Assembly (NCBI GenBank): GCA_017454855.1
Contig: JAFTCE010000092.1
Span: forward strand, 1-64,000
Reading direction: 5' to 3'
Length of the DNA stretch: 64,000 nt
From: Desulfovibrio sp.
GTDB lineage: Bacteria > Desulfobacterota > Desulfovibrionia > Desulfovibrionales > Desulfovibrionaceae
This document shows, piece by piece, positions 20,030 to 28,599 of the stretch (the stretch's first letter is position 1; the number at the start of each line of letters is the position of its first letter). The translations under genes were made by a program, and so were the position numbers. The notes under the pieces are model-generated. The model made no database searches. It saw only the letters and a list, made by a program, of their open reading frames with translations, and was not told the origin of the DNA.

Positions 20030-20091
20030 GGTTCAACCTTGTATACTGTCTTGTCCGCAGTCTGTGCTGACTACTGGTTTGGAGAACGATC

Positions 20092-20622
20092 TCAACGCAT
20101 AGAAGGCACATGCGTTGTGTTCTTTCGTAAACGTCGAGGTGCGTGCCAGCGCATTTGATGTCGCAGTAGCCCGTCGTATGCCGAGCGAAACCGCACCCCC
20201 TCATCTACAAAACCAACAGACGCATAGTAGGGGATCATGTTGTCCTTGCAGGCCAGAACAAGCCCTTTTTTTCCGCGTCGGCTTGCGTCCTTCATGGCTG
20301 TTTGCAGGAGCTGCCGTGCGTACCCGCAGCAACGGTACGCTGGGGGTGTGTCCACACCACAGATCATCTGCCAGCGACCGTTATCCACATGTAGTTGCGC
20401 ATCCGTGTACATGCGCTCCGAGATATTGGGGAGGTTCGTGGCCAGGCCATGCACGAAGGAAATGAGCTTCGATCCTTCACACATCAGCCAGAAATGCCCG
20501 GGGTAACGTCTGAGGTTGCGGGCGAACATGTCCCGGGAAAAGGCTTCACCCGACGGAAAGCAGAGCGATTCCACGCTAGACACACTGTCCAGATCAGCTA
20601 TTGTGGCCGTGCGTATGGTCAT
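20092..20622 (-). CDS. GNAT-family N-acetyltransferase
   Basis: 176 residues with the GNAT fold: MTIRTATIADLDSV at the N-terminus, a central strand, the acetyl-CoA loop YRCCGYARQLL (R/Q-x-x-G-x-A type, about residues 107-117), and NMIPYYASVGFVDEG near 140-155, the usual strand-helix of the last GNAT motif. It transfers acetyl from acetyl-CoA to an amine, but the acceptor cannot be told from sequence. It begins 9 bp after the stop of paralogue 4 and precedes paralogue 3, so it is embedded in the transporter operon. It may modify the transported or sensed compound (inference). AAGG lies 5 bp before the ATG. Confidence 0.8.
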   Translation of the reverse strand: MTIRTATIADLDSVSSVESLCFPSGEAFSRDMFARNLRRYPGHFWLMCEGSKLISFVHGLATNLPNISERMYTDAQLHVDNGRWQMICGVDTPPAYRCCGYARQLLQTAMKDASRRGKKGLVLACKDNMIPYYASVGFVDEGVRFRSAYDGLLRHQMRWHAPRRLRKNTTHVPSMR

Positions 20623-20631
20623 AACTACCTT

Positions 20632-23088
20632 CTAGGCTTTCCAAGAATATACTTTATCGAGCTGAGTTCTGCTGTGTTTTTCGCTGCGCCAGTCACAGAG
20701 GAAAAACAGCCCTGCCATGAAGAAAAAAAGCATCCCCAGGCAGTACAGTGTCCTGGATGGCTCGCTTACGACGAAGCAAGTGCCGATGACCAAGGGGCCA
20801 AGGATGCGCCCCACGCGTTGCGTAATTTCCAGCACGGTCATGCAGCCGGAGACACCCAGGATGTTGGCTGTAGGCAGTGCGAGCGCGTAATCGCTCTGGG
20901 CCGGTGTGTTCAGGGCCTTGCTCATGGCCAGGGCAAGCACGGTCAAGGGCGCTGCAGCCAGAGGGGGCAGTCCCGTAAGGCAGAGGACGCCCAAGGCTCC
21001 CAGCAGCAGCGTCAAGGTTACGTACGCCCCCTTGGATTGGCTTTCGGCGACAAGCCTCGCCAAAAACACGCCGCTGCAGATGATGACAATAGAATTGAGC
21101 ATGAACATGCGACCAATATCACCTTGGCTAAAGCCTTGTTCGTGCATGTAGACGGGCAGGTAAAAGAAGAGGATGCCGCCGATGAGCATGTTCACGGGCA
21201 GTACGCTCAAGACGATTTGTAGCGGGAACATGCTCTGTTTGAGGGCAGTCAGCATGTGGCGCAGAGAGCAGACTCTGCGGGGGGGTGCAAGTGGCTGCAT
21301 GTCGTTGGGCAGAAATGCTTGCCGCAGGCTGTGGAGCAGCGAGAAAGAGGACGCAGATGACACATCCCGCCAGTGCAAACGCCACAAGAGCAAGGCTAGC
21401 AAAAGACTTGCCGCAGCAGTGAAGCCAAAAATCGCCCCATTGCCCAGGCGTTCTGCCAGCATGGCCCCCAGGGCCACGCCGCAGATGGAACCAGAGCATC
21501 TGCCCGTGACCATATCGGTCAGCAGCCCTGCACCCACGGTCAATACCTTGGTACTCAGGGTCACGCAGCCGTAGCCTATGCCGTCCAGGCAGCGGCCCAC
21601 AATGAACTGCATTGGACCCTGCGCGCTTAGGCAAAGAAAGGAACCCACGCCAATGGCCGTCACGCCGCACAGCGCGACGCTGAGGTGCGTCGATTTTTTT
21701 AGCGCCCTGCCTGTAAGGAGAATGCCCAGGAAAATCCCTACCGTTTCCGCCATGACAGCCAAGCCCATAAGCATTTCCCGACAGCCTGAGTCGACGGGAA
21801 GCAATTCGCCCATGCGCAGGGGGACAAGTGAAAGGGTCATGTCATAACTAAAGAGGCAAAAAAACATGAAAGGGCGCACGAGCAGGGCAGGTTGGCAATG
21901 TCCACTTTGTGCATTGTGTATGTCCCTGAAATTGGTCAGTTTGGCCCGGCGTTCTTGCAACAGGAGCAGCTCCAGCATGAATAGCCCTGCAATGACGCTC
22001 AGTGTGAGCATATCCAATCCGGCATCCACAAAATTATGCAGGACGGATGTCCATTGCAGATTCACGTTGAGCAGCAGTTGTGGCGCCTCAAAGCCTGAAC
22101 CGCAGGTCAGGGAAAAGAGCTGATCCACACAGTGTCTTCCCGCGTCATTCGAGGCCGCGCTGCTGGCCACTTCCTGTCCGTCTCCATTCATGAGGCTAAG
22201 ACGGAAGGCATTGCCGTACTGTTCCGCCACGCGCGTCAAATAGGCAGCGGAATGGGACCATTGTCCACTGGGGATTCTACTCATGGTCAGGCGCTGAAAA
22301 TCCTGTGCAAGCAGGAGTCCCACCTTGTCCGCATCTTCCAAAAGTGCGTTGACGTGCATTCGTTGCAGGCTGTACAGCGACAGACAAGCGCACACAAGCA
22401 GGACTCCCGACAAAATTCCCAGGGCTAGATTGCGGCTCCTGCGTTCAAAGAACTCGCTTCTACGATAGGCCATGAAGACAAGAATACCCAGGCCCAAGAG
22501 AATCACCAGCAGATGTGCAGCGGCAGTGCGAAGGCAAAGAAGTCGCGTTGCCTGGACAAGAGCATCCTGCGGCAGAAAGGTCGCCACCCAGCCAACGACC
22601 TTGTTGCCAGGTACGGTCAGCAAGGGCAGCAGCACAAGACGTCCGTTTTCTCGTTCGCAAACCTGCATGTCCTGCGTCTGAGAAAGTTCCTGGGGGCTGA
22701 GAGCTGGGGAGAAAGTTCCGGTGGCATGTAGCACGGCACACGTGTCGTTGCACAGGGCCAGGGGTAGCCTTGTGACGGCGCTGACTTCCTGCAAGAGGGC
22801 AGGCGCACGTCCATAGCGCTCCAGGGGGATGCCCAGACGTAGGGCCAGCCCCAGCTTGCTGCGGATAGTACTCAAGGCCGCCTGGGCCGAATGTTGGGCA
22901 TTGATCCACTGCGCCGAGAGCATACGATCGTAGAGAAGAGCCTCGTAGAGCAGCATGGTACATACGAGTACGGCAAACACGCCCCAGAGGAGGGGAAAAC
23001 ATTTTTTGCAAGTCCTTTTTGGCATATGCCCATCCATACCATGAAAGTGAGGCATCCTTGCCTGCCCATAGTGCGTTGATTGGCTCAT
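20632..23088 (-). CDS. Sensor-MFS fusion transporter, paralogue 4
   Basis: 818 residues, the most diverged of the four. After an N-terminal extension it has the same membrane helix, outer domain, two helices, second outer domain, helix and twelve-helix MFS domain. The ERLGN and GSICGVALGAM segments are present. The start is uncertain: the ATG at 23088 has no visible ribosome site, and the internal ATG at 23025 (MPKRTCKKCF) aligns better with the paralogues. It is the first large gene of the minus-strand row; a small hypothetical gene ends 68 bp upstream. The substrate is unknown. Confidence 0.7.
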   Translation of the reverse strand: MSQSTHYGQARMPHFHGMDGHMPKRTCKKCFPLLWGVFAVLVCTMLLYEALLYDRMLSAQWINAQHSAQAALSTIRSKLGLALRLGIPLERYGRAPALLQEVSAVTRLPLALCNDTCAVLHATGTFSPALSPQELSQTQDMQVCERENGRLVLLPLLTVPGNKVVGWVATFLPQDALVQATRLLCLRTAAAHLLVILLGLGILVFMAYRRSEFFERRSRNLALGILSGVLLVCACLSLYSLQRMHVNALLEDADKVGLLLAQDFQRLTMSRIPSGQWSHSAAYLTRVAEQYGNAFRLSLMNGDGQEVASSAASNDAGRHCVDQLFSLTCGSGFEAPQLLLNVNLQWTSVLHNFVDAGLDMLTLSVIAGLFMLELLLLQERRAKLTNFRDIHNAQSGHCQPALLVRPFMFFCLFSYDMTLSLVPLRMGELLPVDSGCREMLMGLAVMAETVGIFLGILLTGRALKKSTHLSVALCGVTAIGVGSFLCLSAQGPMQFIVGRCLDGIGYGCVTLSTKVLTVGAGLLTDMVTGRCSGSICGVALGAMLAERLGNGAIFGFTAAASLLLALLLWRLHWRDVSSASSFSLLHSLRQAFLPNDMQPLAPPRRVCSLRHMLTALKQSMFPLQIVLSVLPVNMLIGGILFFYLPVYMHEQGFSQGDIGRMFMLNSIVIICSGVFLARLVAESQSKGAYVTLTLLLGALGVLCLTGLPPLAAAPLTVLALAMSKALNTPAQSDYALALPTANILGVSGCMTVLEITQRVGRILGPLVIGTCFVVSEPSRTLYCLGMLFFFMAGLFFLCDWRSEKHSRTQLDKVYSWKA

Positions 23089-23156
23089 ATTATAAAAATA
23101 AAATGCACTTTTATTTTCAATAACTGTGTTTGCTACGTCCCTTCAGCGGCGTCTAC

Positions 23157-23483
23157 TTATGAACTCCCTGCTGTATCTGCAGATGCATTGCGCAAAAAAG
23201 TCTTGTGGACAGCCTCCTGCCAGAGGGAAAGGATTGGGCCGCTGCTGGGGACGTCAGTGGCGGGGGGCACGGCAAACATGCGCAGAAGGAGATTGTTATG
23301 CTTCTGCTTGCTGTCCACGAGACAGTTGTTTACCGTGGTTTTTTTGATCAGACTGTTCAGTTCTTCCGCCTTGTGCGCATCGTTGCCGCAATCTGCTGGC
23401 AGAAAGCAGTAGAAGCAGCCCGAACGTTTCAGGCGGTCGTCTATGCTGAAAAAATCCGTGAACATCTGTGGCAGTCGGCACAT
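23157..23483 (-). CDS. Hypothetical small protein
   Basis: A 108-residue frame with an ATG at 23483 preceded by GAGG at 7 bp; an alternative GTG lies 6 bp further upstream. The product is soluble and has a CFYC motif near residue 20, with two further cysteines nearby. It contains a central amphipathic stretch (HKAEELNSLIKKTT). I do not recognise a family. An AT-rich presumed promoter region lies upstream, and the transporter row starts 68 bp downstream. It could be a remnant of a larger gene or not expressed at all. Confidence 0.4.
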   Translation of the reverse strand: MCRLPQMFTDFFSIDDRLKRSGCFYCFLPADCGNDAHKAEELNSLIKKTTVNNCLVDSKQKHNNLLLRMFAVPPATDVPSSGPILSLWQEAVHKTFLRNASADTAGSS

Positions 23484-23624
23484 GATCACGCCTCGCGCTT
23501 GAAGAATTTGCTGCGTTGAAGCGTACAGAAAAGAACTATAAATGTAAATAGAATTTCAATTTTATTTAAAAAAATTTTAACTTTACCTGCCTACGATGCG
23601 GGGCTTGAAGAGGCAATATCGGTT

Positions 23625-23685
23625 GAGCGCCATTTTCGGTTGGAACTTGCGGCATTGCGACCGCAGGGTTGCGAAAATGGCGCTC
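23625..23685. repeat. 14-bp perfect inverted repeat forming a long hairpin
   Basis: GAGCGCCATTTTCG (23625-23638) is perfectly complementary to 23672-23685 with a 33-bp loop. The loop holds a second short stem (TGCGG/CCGCA). There is no T-run, so it is not a typical terminator. It might be a miniature element end or a regulatory hairpin. Confidence 0.55.
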
Positions 23686-23766
23686 ATAGGGCAGCACTCG
23701 CTGCGCACCTTGTCAAACGCGCTGTAAAAGCCCGTCCTTGAAGAAGCCCGTGATGTAGGGCGGGGG

Positions 23767-24372
23767 TCAACGTACGGTAGGGATGTGCAGACCGTGTAGC
23801 CAGGCGTCTACTTCGGTGGACGCTTCATCCACATGCTTACCAAAGGCGCTGAAGCCCTTGAGAACCGTGGTTTTGGGGCAGAGGCGCTTGATGTCTTCCT
23901 CACTGCGCCCAAGACGGCTGCCGCCGTGAGTGCAGAAGGGTACAATGGTTTTGCCGCTGAAATCGTGCGTTTCCAAGAGGGTGAAGAAAAACATGGGCAT
24001 GGTGCCCCACCAGTTGGGATAGCCGAGAAAGATTGTGCTGTAGGCGTCCAAATTGGGAAGTTTCGTGGCCAAGGCCGGCCGGGCCTGCTCTTGCTGCTCC
24101 TTTTTGGCTTCCTTGGTCAGGGTGTCGTAGTCTTGAGGGTAGTCCTTGGCAGGTTGCACTTCCAGCAAGTCGCCGCCCACGCGGGCGTGGATCATGGTGG
24201 CCAGTTTGCGCGTGTTGCCGCTGCGGGAAAAAAAGAGTATCAGCGTTTTCTTGCCTGCACCGTATGTGGTTACGGGTAGAATAGGCAGAGCAGTCAGGGC
24301 CAGCGCGCTGCCAGCCAAGCCCTTGAGGACATGGCGTCGTGTCTGATCTGCTGCAGTTTTGCGGTTATTCAT
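23767..24372 (-). CDS. Tat-exported flavodoxin-like protein
   Basis: 201 residues beginning MNNRKTAADQ, with a twin-arginine signal (TRRHVLKG followed by a hydrophobic stretch to TYGAG). The mature part is a flavodoxin fold: LILFFSRSGNTRKLA is the FMN phosphate loop, then YSTIFLGYPNWWGTMP and PFCTHGGSRLG are the isoalloxazine loops. Flavodoxins carry one or two electrons on FMN; an exported version would act in the periplasm, and the Tat signal implies folding with FMN before export. GAGGAG lies before the chosen ATG, and this start gives a clean Tat signal. It is the last gene of a three-gene set with the CMD-like and cupin proteins. Confidence 0.85.
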   Translation of the reverse strand: MNNRKTAADQTRRHVLKGLAGSALALTALPILPVTTYGAGKKTLILFFSRSGNTRKLATMIHARVGGDLLEVQPAKDYPQDYDTLTKEAKKEQQEQARPALATKLPNLDAYSTIFLGYPNWWGTMPMFFFTLLETHDFSGKTIVPFCTHGGSRLGRSEEDIKRLCPKTTVLKGFSAFGKHVDEASTEVDAWLHGLHIPTVR

Positions 24373-24373
24373 G

Positions 24374-24817
24374 CTATTTCTCCTCTGCGTAAACTTCTTT
24401 GGCCATGCCAAAAGCGGCCCAGGCCTTGGGCCAGCCTGCGTAAAAGCCGAGCTGGGTGATGATCTCGACCATTTCTTCCTTGGTGACGCCGTTCTTCTTG
24501 GCCGATGCCAGGTGGAACTTCAGGGAGCTGTCCAACATGCCACTGGCAATGAGCGCCGACACGGTGACGATGCTGCGGTCGTGCAGGGAGAGCTTGTCAT
24601 TGCGCGACCAGACTTCGCCAAAGAGGATGTCGTCGTTGTAGCGGGCAAAATCCGGCGCAAAGTCACCCAACCTGTCCCGTCCGGCCGTCTGCACGATTTT
24701 TTGTGCCTGGCCTTTGTGTTCTTGCTGATCCATACCCTGTGCCTCCGTGAGAAAAATATGGCCTGCGAGCAGCAGAATCGCTGCCAGGCCCCAGGGAAGA
24801 ATATTGCGCACTGTCAT
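24374..24817 (-). CDS. Exported carboxymuconolactone-decarboxylase-like protein
   Basis: 147 residues with a signal peptide (ILPWGLAAILLLAG). The rest matches the CMD/AhpD-like fold: LHDRSIVTVSALIASG, then LKFHLASAKKNGVTKEEMVEII and FYAGWPKAW. The paired cysteines of peroxidase-active AhpD are absent, so a redox-disulfide role is unlikely, and the substrate is unknown. It lies between cupin and flavodoxin genes with gaps of 9 bp and 1 bp, a grouping I know from gut anaerobes. Periplasmic localisation is inferred from the signal. Confidence 0.8.
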   Translation of the reverse strand: MTVRNILPWGLAAILLLAGHIFLTEAQGMDQQEHKGQAQKIVQTAGRDRLGDFAPDFARYNDDILFGEVWSRNDKLSLHDRSIVTVSALIASGMLDSSLKFHLASAKKNGVTKEEMVEIITQLGFYAGWPKAWAAFGMAKEVYAEEK

Positions 24818-24826
24818 GATCGGCTC

Positions 24827-25354
24827 CTAGTGCAATGCCTGAAACTCGGCATTGTTGACGGGTTCCAGCCATTCGGTGCGCACATTTTCGCCCTGTTTCA
24901 TGAGAACGATGTGCTGAAAGCTCGTGCCCGACGCGGCTCCGTGCCAATGTTTCACACCAGCGGGAATGGTGGCCGTCTGCCCTGGCAGCAGGAGTTGGGG
25001 CCTCTGACCCCAGATTTGGTAATAGCCGCGTCCGGCCGCGGCAATAAGTATTTGGCAGGTGTTGTGGTGAATGTGCCAGAAGGTATGTGCCCCGTGGGCG
25101 AAAGTGACGTTGGGTACCGGAAAGCTCTTGTCTGAAGAAAGATTTGCCAGATAGCTCTGTCCGCTGAAATATCTGGCATAGGCGTCATTGGTCTGGCCAA
25201 TGGGCTGCACTGCGCCGCCCGTGACCTTGAGTTCCTTGACGATGGACTCGGCTTCCTGGGGCGTCACCGTTGCTGCCTGAACGCCGTGAGCAGTGCAAAA
25301 AAAGGCTGCTGTCGCTAACAGCGAGGTTAAAAGCTGTCTGATTTGTTTTTTCAA
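24827..25354 (-). CDS. Exported cupin-domain protein
   Basis: 175 residues with a signal peptide cleaved near GVQA. A single cupin barrel follows. Metal-binding histidines are in the first cupin motif (HTFWHIHHNTCQ, about residues 91-102), with the second motif in PAGVKHWHGA. Cupins of this kind bind a divalent metal and act as small isomerases, oxygenases or binding proteins. First gene of the cupin-CMD-flavodoxin operon, and divergent from a second flavodoxin gene at 25530. GGAG precedes the ATG. Confidence 0.8.
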   Translation of the reverse strand: MKKQIRQLLTSLLATAAFFCTAHGVQAATVTPQEAESIVKELKVTGGAVQPIGQTNDAYARYFSGQSYLANLSSDKSFPVPNVTFAHGAHTFWHIHHNTCQILIAAAGRGYYQIWGQRPQLLLPGQTATIPAGVKHWHGAASGTSFQHIVLMKQGENVRTEWLEPVNNAEFQALH

Positions 25355-25430
25355 GGTAAACTCCTTTCTGTGTTTGGACGTCAGCGGCTCGTGCCTGGGT
25401 AAAGCAGGTTGGCAGACCTCTGCCCTACCG

Positions 25431-25457
25431 TTGACTTTCCTAGCGGCAAACTATATT
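25431..25457 (+). promoter_or_regulatory. Possible sigma-70 promoter for the flavodoxin gene
   Basis: TTGACT (25431-25436) and TATATT (25452-25457) are separated by 15 bp, shorter than usual. They lie in the divergent gap between the cupin and flavodoxin genes, about 75 bp before the flavodoxin ATG. Confidence 0.35.
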
Positions 25458-25529
25458 CACATGAGATGTACTTTGCAAGCAGGCGCCCCGGGCCAAAGCT
25501 GCAACAACCTCCTACCAAAGGCTCTTACC

Positions 25530-26009
25530 ATGCTATCGACACTTGTCGCCTATTTTTCCGCCAGCGGCGTGACCGCGCACCTCGCCAAGACACTGGCGCA
25601 AGCCGTGGGTGCGGACATCTATGAAATTCGGCCCCAGACCCCGTACACTCCCGCCGACCTGGACTGGAATGACAAGAACTCGCGCACGTCTCTGGAGATG
25701 CACGACAAGGGTTCCCGACCCGCCTTGGCGGACAGGAACGCACCTGTGGACGGCCACGATGTCGTCTTTTTGGGCTTCCCCATTTGGTGGTATGTGGCGC
25801 CGACCATTATCAATACCTTTTTGGAAGCCTATGATTTCAAGGGCAAGACCATCATCCTCTTTGCAACGTCGGGCGGGAGTGGATTCGGCAAGGCCGCAGA
25901 CGGACTGCGGGCCAGTGCGCCAGGAGCGGACATCCATGAGGGCAAGGTCTTTCATGGCCCCCAGGACGAAGCCGCGCTCGCCCAATGGGCCGCCGCCTGG
26001 GCAAAATAA
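25530..26009 (+). CDS. Cytoplasmic flavodoxin-family protein
   Basis: 159 residues with no signal peptide. MLSTLVAYFSASGVTAHLA begins the fold with the FMN phosphate loop, followed by VFLGFPIWWYVAPT and FATSGGSGFG for the flavin loops. The EIRPQTPYTPADLDWND stretch is typical of the short flavodoxins found beside aldo/keto reductases. The start at 25530 puts the FMN loop next to the N-terminus as expected; upstream in-frame ATGs would add a Cys- and Pro-rich extension with no homology. Divergent from the cupin operon and convergent with copA. The redox partner is unknown. Confidence 0.85.
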   Translation: MLSTLVAYFSASGVTAHLAKTLAQAVGADIYEIRPQTPYTPADLDWNDKNSRTSLEMHDKGSRPALADRNAPVDGHDVVFLGFPIWWYVAPTIINTFLEAYDFKGKTIILFATSGGSGFGKAADGLRASAPGADIHEGKVFHGPQDEAALAQWAAAWAK

Positions 26010-26033
26010 GCACCGTACAACTCAGGCCGTGGC

Positions 26034-28568
26034 TCAACGCAGGCCCTGCCATTGGTAGCCCGCATCCTCCACGGCCTGGCGCAGTGCAGTTTCTTCCACT
26101 TCTGCACCGTCGGCCAGAGACATGACGACTTCGCCTTTTTCGTGGCTGGCCTGCGCGGACAGCACGCCCTGCAGGGCTTCCAAGGCCGTGCGCACACGCC
26201 CTTCGCAATGTGGGCACATCATGCCGCCAACGCGCACTGTGAGGCTGCTGGGCGAGCGTTGCTGCGTTGCCAAGTCATCCCCGAGATCCACGGGCGTTTG
26301 CTTGGCGTCGTGGGCAGCATTGTGTGGTTGGAAGACATTGAGGCGCAGGGCATTGGACACCACGCAGAAGCTGGACAGACTCATGGCAGCCGCGCCGAAC
26401 ACGGGATTGAGGGTCCAGCCGAAGAAGGGTTCCAGAATGCCTGCTGCCAAGGGAATGCCCAGGAGATTGTAGAAGAAAGCCCAAAATAAATTTTGCCTGA
26501 TGTTGGTCAGTGTGGCCCGGCCCAGGCGGATGGCGGCGGGCACGTCCTCAAGACGGTTGCGGACGAGAACCACGCCTGCAGCGTCCAGGGCCACGTCCGC
26601 ACCCGCACCGATGGCAATACCCGTATCTGCGCGCATGAGGGCGGGCGCGTCATTGATGCCATCGCCGACCATGGCCGTGGAAGCCCTTGCCTTGAGCTGG
26701 CGAATGACCTGCTCCTTGCCATCGGGCAGCACCCCGGCCACCGTGGCGTCCACGCCAGCCTGGGTGCCGATGGCCCGTGCCGTGCGCTCATTGTCGCCGG
26801 TGAGCATGACCACGCGCAGGCCCATGCCCTGCAACTGCTGCACGGCCTGGGGACTGTCCGCCTTGAGTGTGTCCGCCACGGCCACGACGCCCACGACCGT
26901 CGTGCCACGGCTGAAATAGAGCGGCGTCTTACCCGCCGCCGCCAGAACTTCGGCCTGGGCAGCCAGGGCTTGCGGCAGCACGGCCAGGGAGCCGACAAAG
27001 GTGCGGTTGCCACCAGCCAGCTGTTCTTGGCCTGCCGTGGCGGTAAGGCCCTGGCCGGGCACTGCGCGAAAGTCGTCCACAGGCAGGGGCGAGAGACCGC
27101 GTTGACTCGCAGCCTGAACTACTGCTCTGGCCAAGGGATGTTCGCTTTTGCTTTCCAAGGCAAGGGCACAGGCCAGCAATTCGTCTTCGCGCACTCCGGC
27201 CACAGGCAGGATGTCCGTCACCACGGGCGCACCTGTGGTCAGGGTGCCGGTCTTGTCCAAAGCCACGATACGCGTCCGGCCCACATGTTCCAGGGCTGCC
27301 GCTGTCTTGAACAAAATGCCGTGGCGAGCGCCCACACCGCTGCCCACCATGATGGCCACCGGCGTGGCCAGGCCCAGGGCGCAGGGGCAGCTGATGACGA
27401 GAACAGCGATGCCGCGCGCCAGGGCAAAACCCGCGCTTTCCCCAGCCAGCAGCCAGCCGACCACGGTTATGGCGGCGATCCCCAGGACAGCGGGCACGAA
27501 GATGCCGGAGACGCGATCCGCCAATTGCGCGATGGGTGCCTTGGTGGCAGCCGCGTCGCTGACCAGGCGAATGATCTGTGCTAACGTTGTGTCCTGGCCC
27601 ACGCGCCTGGCCTGGCAGCGCAGGAAACCGGAGAGATTTGTTGTGGCCGCAGCCACGCTATCGCCCGGCCCCTTGTCCACGGGCAGGCTTTCGCCGCTGA
27701 GTGCGGCTTCGTTGACGGCACTGTTGCCTTCCAGCACCGTGCCGTCCACGGGAATGTGGCCCCCTGGGCGCACCACGAAGACATCGCCGACGCGCACGTC
27801 GTCCACGGGAATTTCCACCTCAGCGCCCTGGCGCACGACCGTTGCCGTCTGGGGAGCCAGGCGCATGAGGCTTTTCAGGGCGTCCGTAGTTTTGCCCTTG
27901 CTACGGGCTTCCAGCATCTTGCCCACGGTGATCAGGGTCAAGATCATGGCTGCAGTTTCAAAATACAAGCCCTGCATGCCAGCCAGCACGGCAGCGCTGT
28001 CGCCGTCCACTTGGGCGCGCGTCATGCCGAAGAGTACCCAGGTACTCCAGCCAAAGGATGCGGCGGCACCCATGGCCACAAGCGTGTCCATATTGGGGGC
28101 GCCGTGCAGCAAGCCCCGTGCCCCGCTGACAAAGAAACGTTGATTGATGACCATGACGGCGGCGGTGAGGAGTAATTGCGCGAGGCCCATGGCCGTGTGG
28201 TTGTCGTCAAAAAACCTTGGCAGAGGCCAGTCCCAGAGCATGTGTCCCATGCTCATGTAGAGCAGAGGGATCAACAGCAACAAGGACCAGACAAGGCGGC
28301 GGCGCAGGCGCGGCGTTTCCGTATCCGTCAACGGCTCGGTCGTGTTTGCCGTGCTGGCCGATGTCCGGGCTTCCTTGGGGCTGGCGCCGTAACCGGCGTC
28401 TTCCACGGCCTTGACAATGGCTTCGGGACTGGCAGCGCCTTCCACGCCCATGCTGTTGGTGAGCAGGCTCACCGCGCATTCAGTGACGCCCGGTACGGCT
28501 TTGACGGCCTTTTCCACACGGGCCTGGCAGGCCGCGCAGCTCATGCCGGTGACGATGAAGGAACGCAT
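26034..28568 (-). CDS. copA: Copper-exporting P1B-type ATPase
   Basis: 844 residues. An N-terminal heavy-metal-associated domain carries GMSCAACQ (near residue 8). Eight membrane helices follow, with the copper-binding CPC motif in ISCPCALGLATP near 391, the phosphorylated Asp in DKTGTLT near 435, SEHPLARAVV, and the hinge GDGINDAPAL near 633. A second HMA domain is fused at the C-terminus (GGMMCPHCEGR, about 776-844), which is less usual. It pumps Cu(I) out of the cytoplasm. Last gene of a copper operon with the HMA-SafE-cupredoxin and DUF2318 proteins, 31 bp downstream of the former. The ATG at 28568 gives the conserved N-terminus. Confidence 0.92.
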   Translation of the reverse strand: MRSFIVTGMSCAACQARVEKAVKAVPGVTECAVSLLTNSMGVEGAASPEAIVKAVEDAGYGASPKEARTSASTANTTEPLTDTETPRLRRRLVWSLLLLIPLLYMSMGHMLWDWPLPRFFDDNHTAMGLAQLLLTAAVMVINQRFFVSGARGLLHGAPNMDTLVAMGAAASFGWSTWVLFGMTRAQVDGDSAAVLAGMQGLYFETAAMILTLITVGKMLEARSKGKTTDALKSLMRLAPQTATVVRQGAEVEIPVDDVRVGDVFVVRPGGHIPVDGTVLEGNSAVNEAALSGESLPVDKGPGDSVAAATTNLSGFLRCQARRVGQDTTLAQIIRLVSDAAATKAPIAQLADRVSGIFVPAVLGIAAITVVGWLLAGESAGFALARGIAVLVISCPCALGLATPVAIMVGSGVGARHGILFKTAAALEHVGRTRIVALDKTGTLTTGAPVVTDILPVAGVREDELLACALALESKSEHPLARAVVQAASQRGLSPLPVDDFRAVPGQGLTATAGQEQLAGGNRTFVGSLAVLPQALAAQAEVLAAAGKTPLYFSRGTTVVGVVAVADTLKADSPQAVQQLQGMGLRVVMLTGDNERTARAIGTQAGVDATVAGVLPDGKEQVIRQLKARASTAMVGDGINDAPALMRADTGIAIGAGADVALDAAGVVLVRNRLEDVPAAIRLGRATLTNIRQNLFWAFFYNLLGIPLAAGILEPFFGWTLNPVFGAAAMSLSSFCVVSNALRLNVFQPHNAAHDAKQTPVDLGDDLATQQRSPSSLTVRVGGMMCPHCEGRVRTALEALQGVLSAQASHEKGEVVMSLADGAEVEETALRQAVEDAGYQWQGLR

Positions 28569-28599
28569 GACGACACCCCAACAATTTTTTCTAAGGGTT

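Larger units (their letters stand above)
23089..23766. other. Gene-poor region between transporter row and redox cluster
   Basis: 678 bp that hold only one possible small gene (23157-23483, minus), an AT-rich stretch at 23520-23585 with a GAATTTCAAT motif, and a long hairpin at 23625-23685. The rest (23686-23766) is GC-rich with no gene I can support, and may be the remnant of a lost gene. Confidence 0.5.

Noticed and set aside
26493..28143. Long plus-strand frames of 363 and 331 codons opposite copA
   Set aside because: They are complementary to the conserved P-type ATPase motifs and have low-complexity composition.
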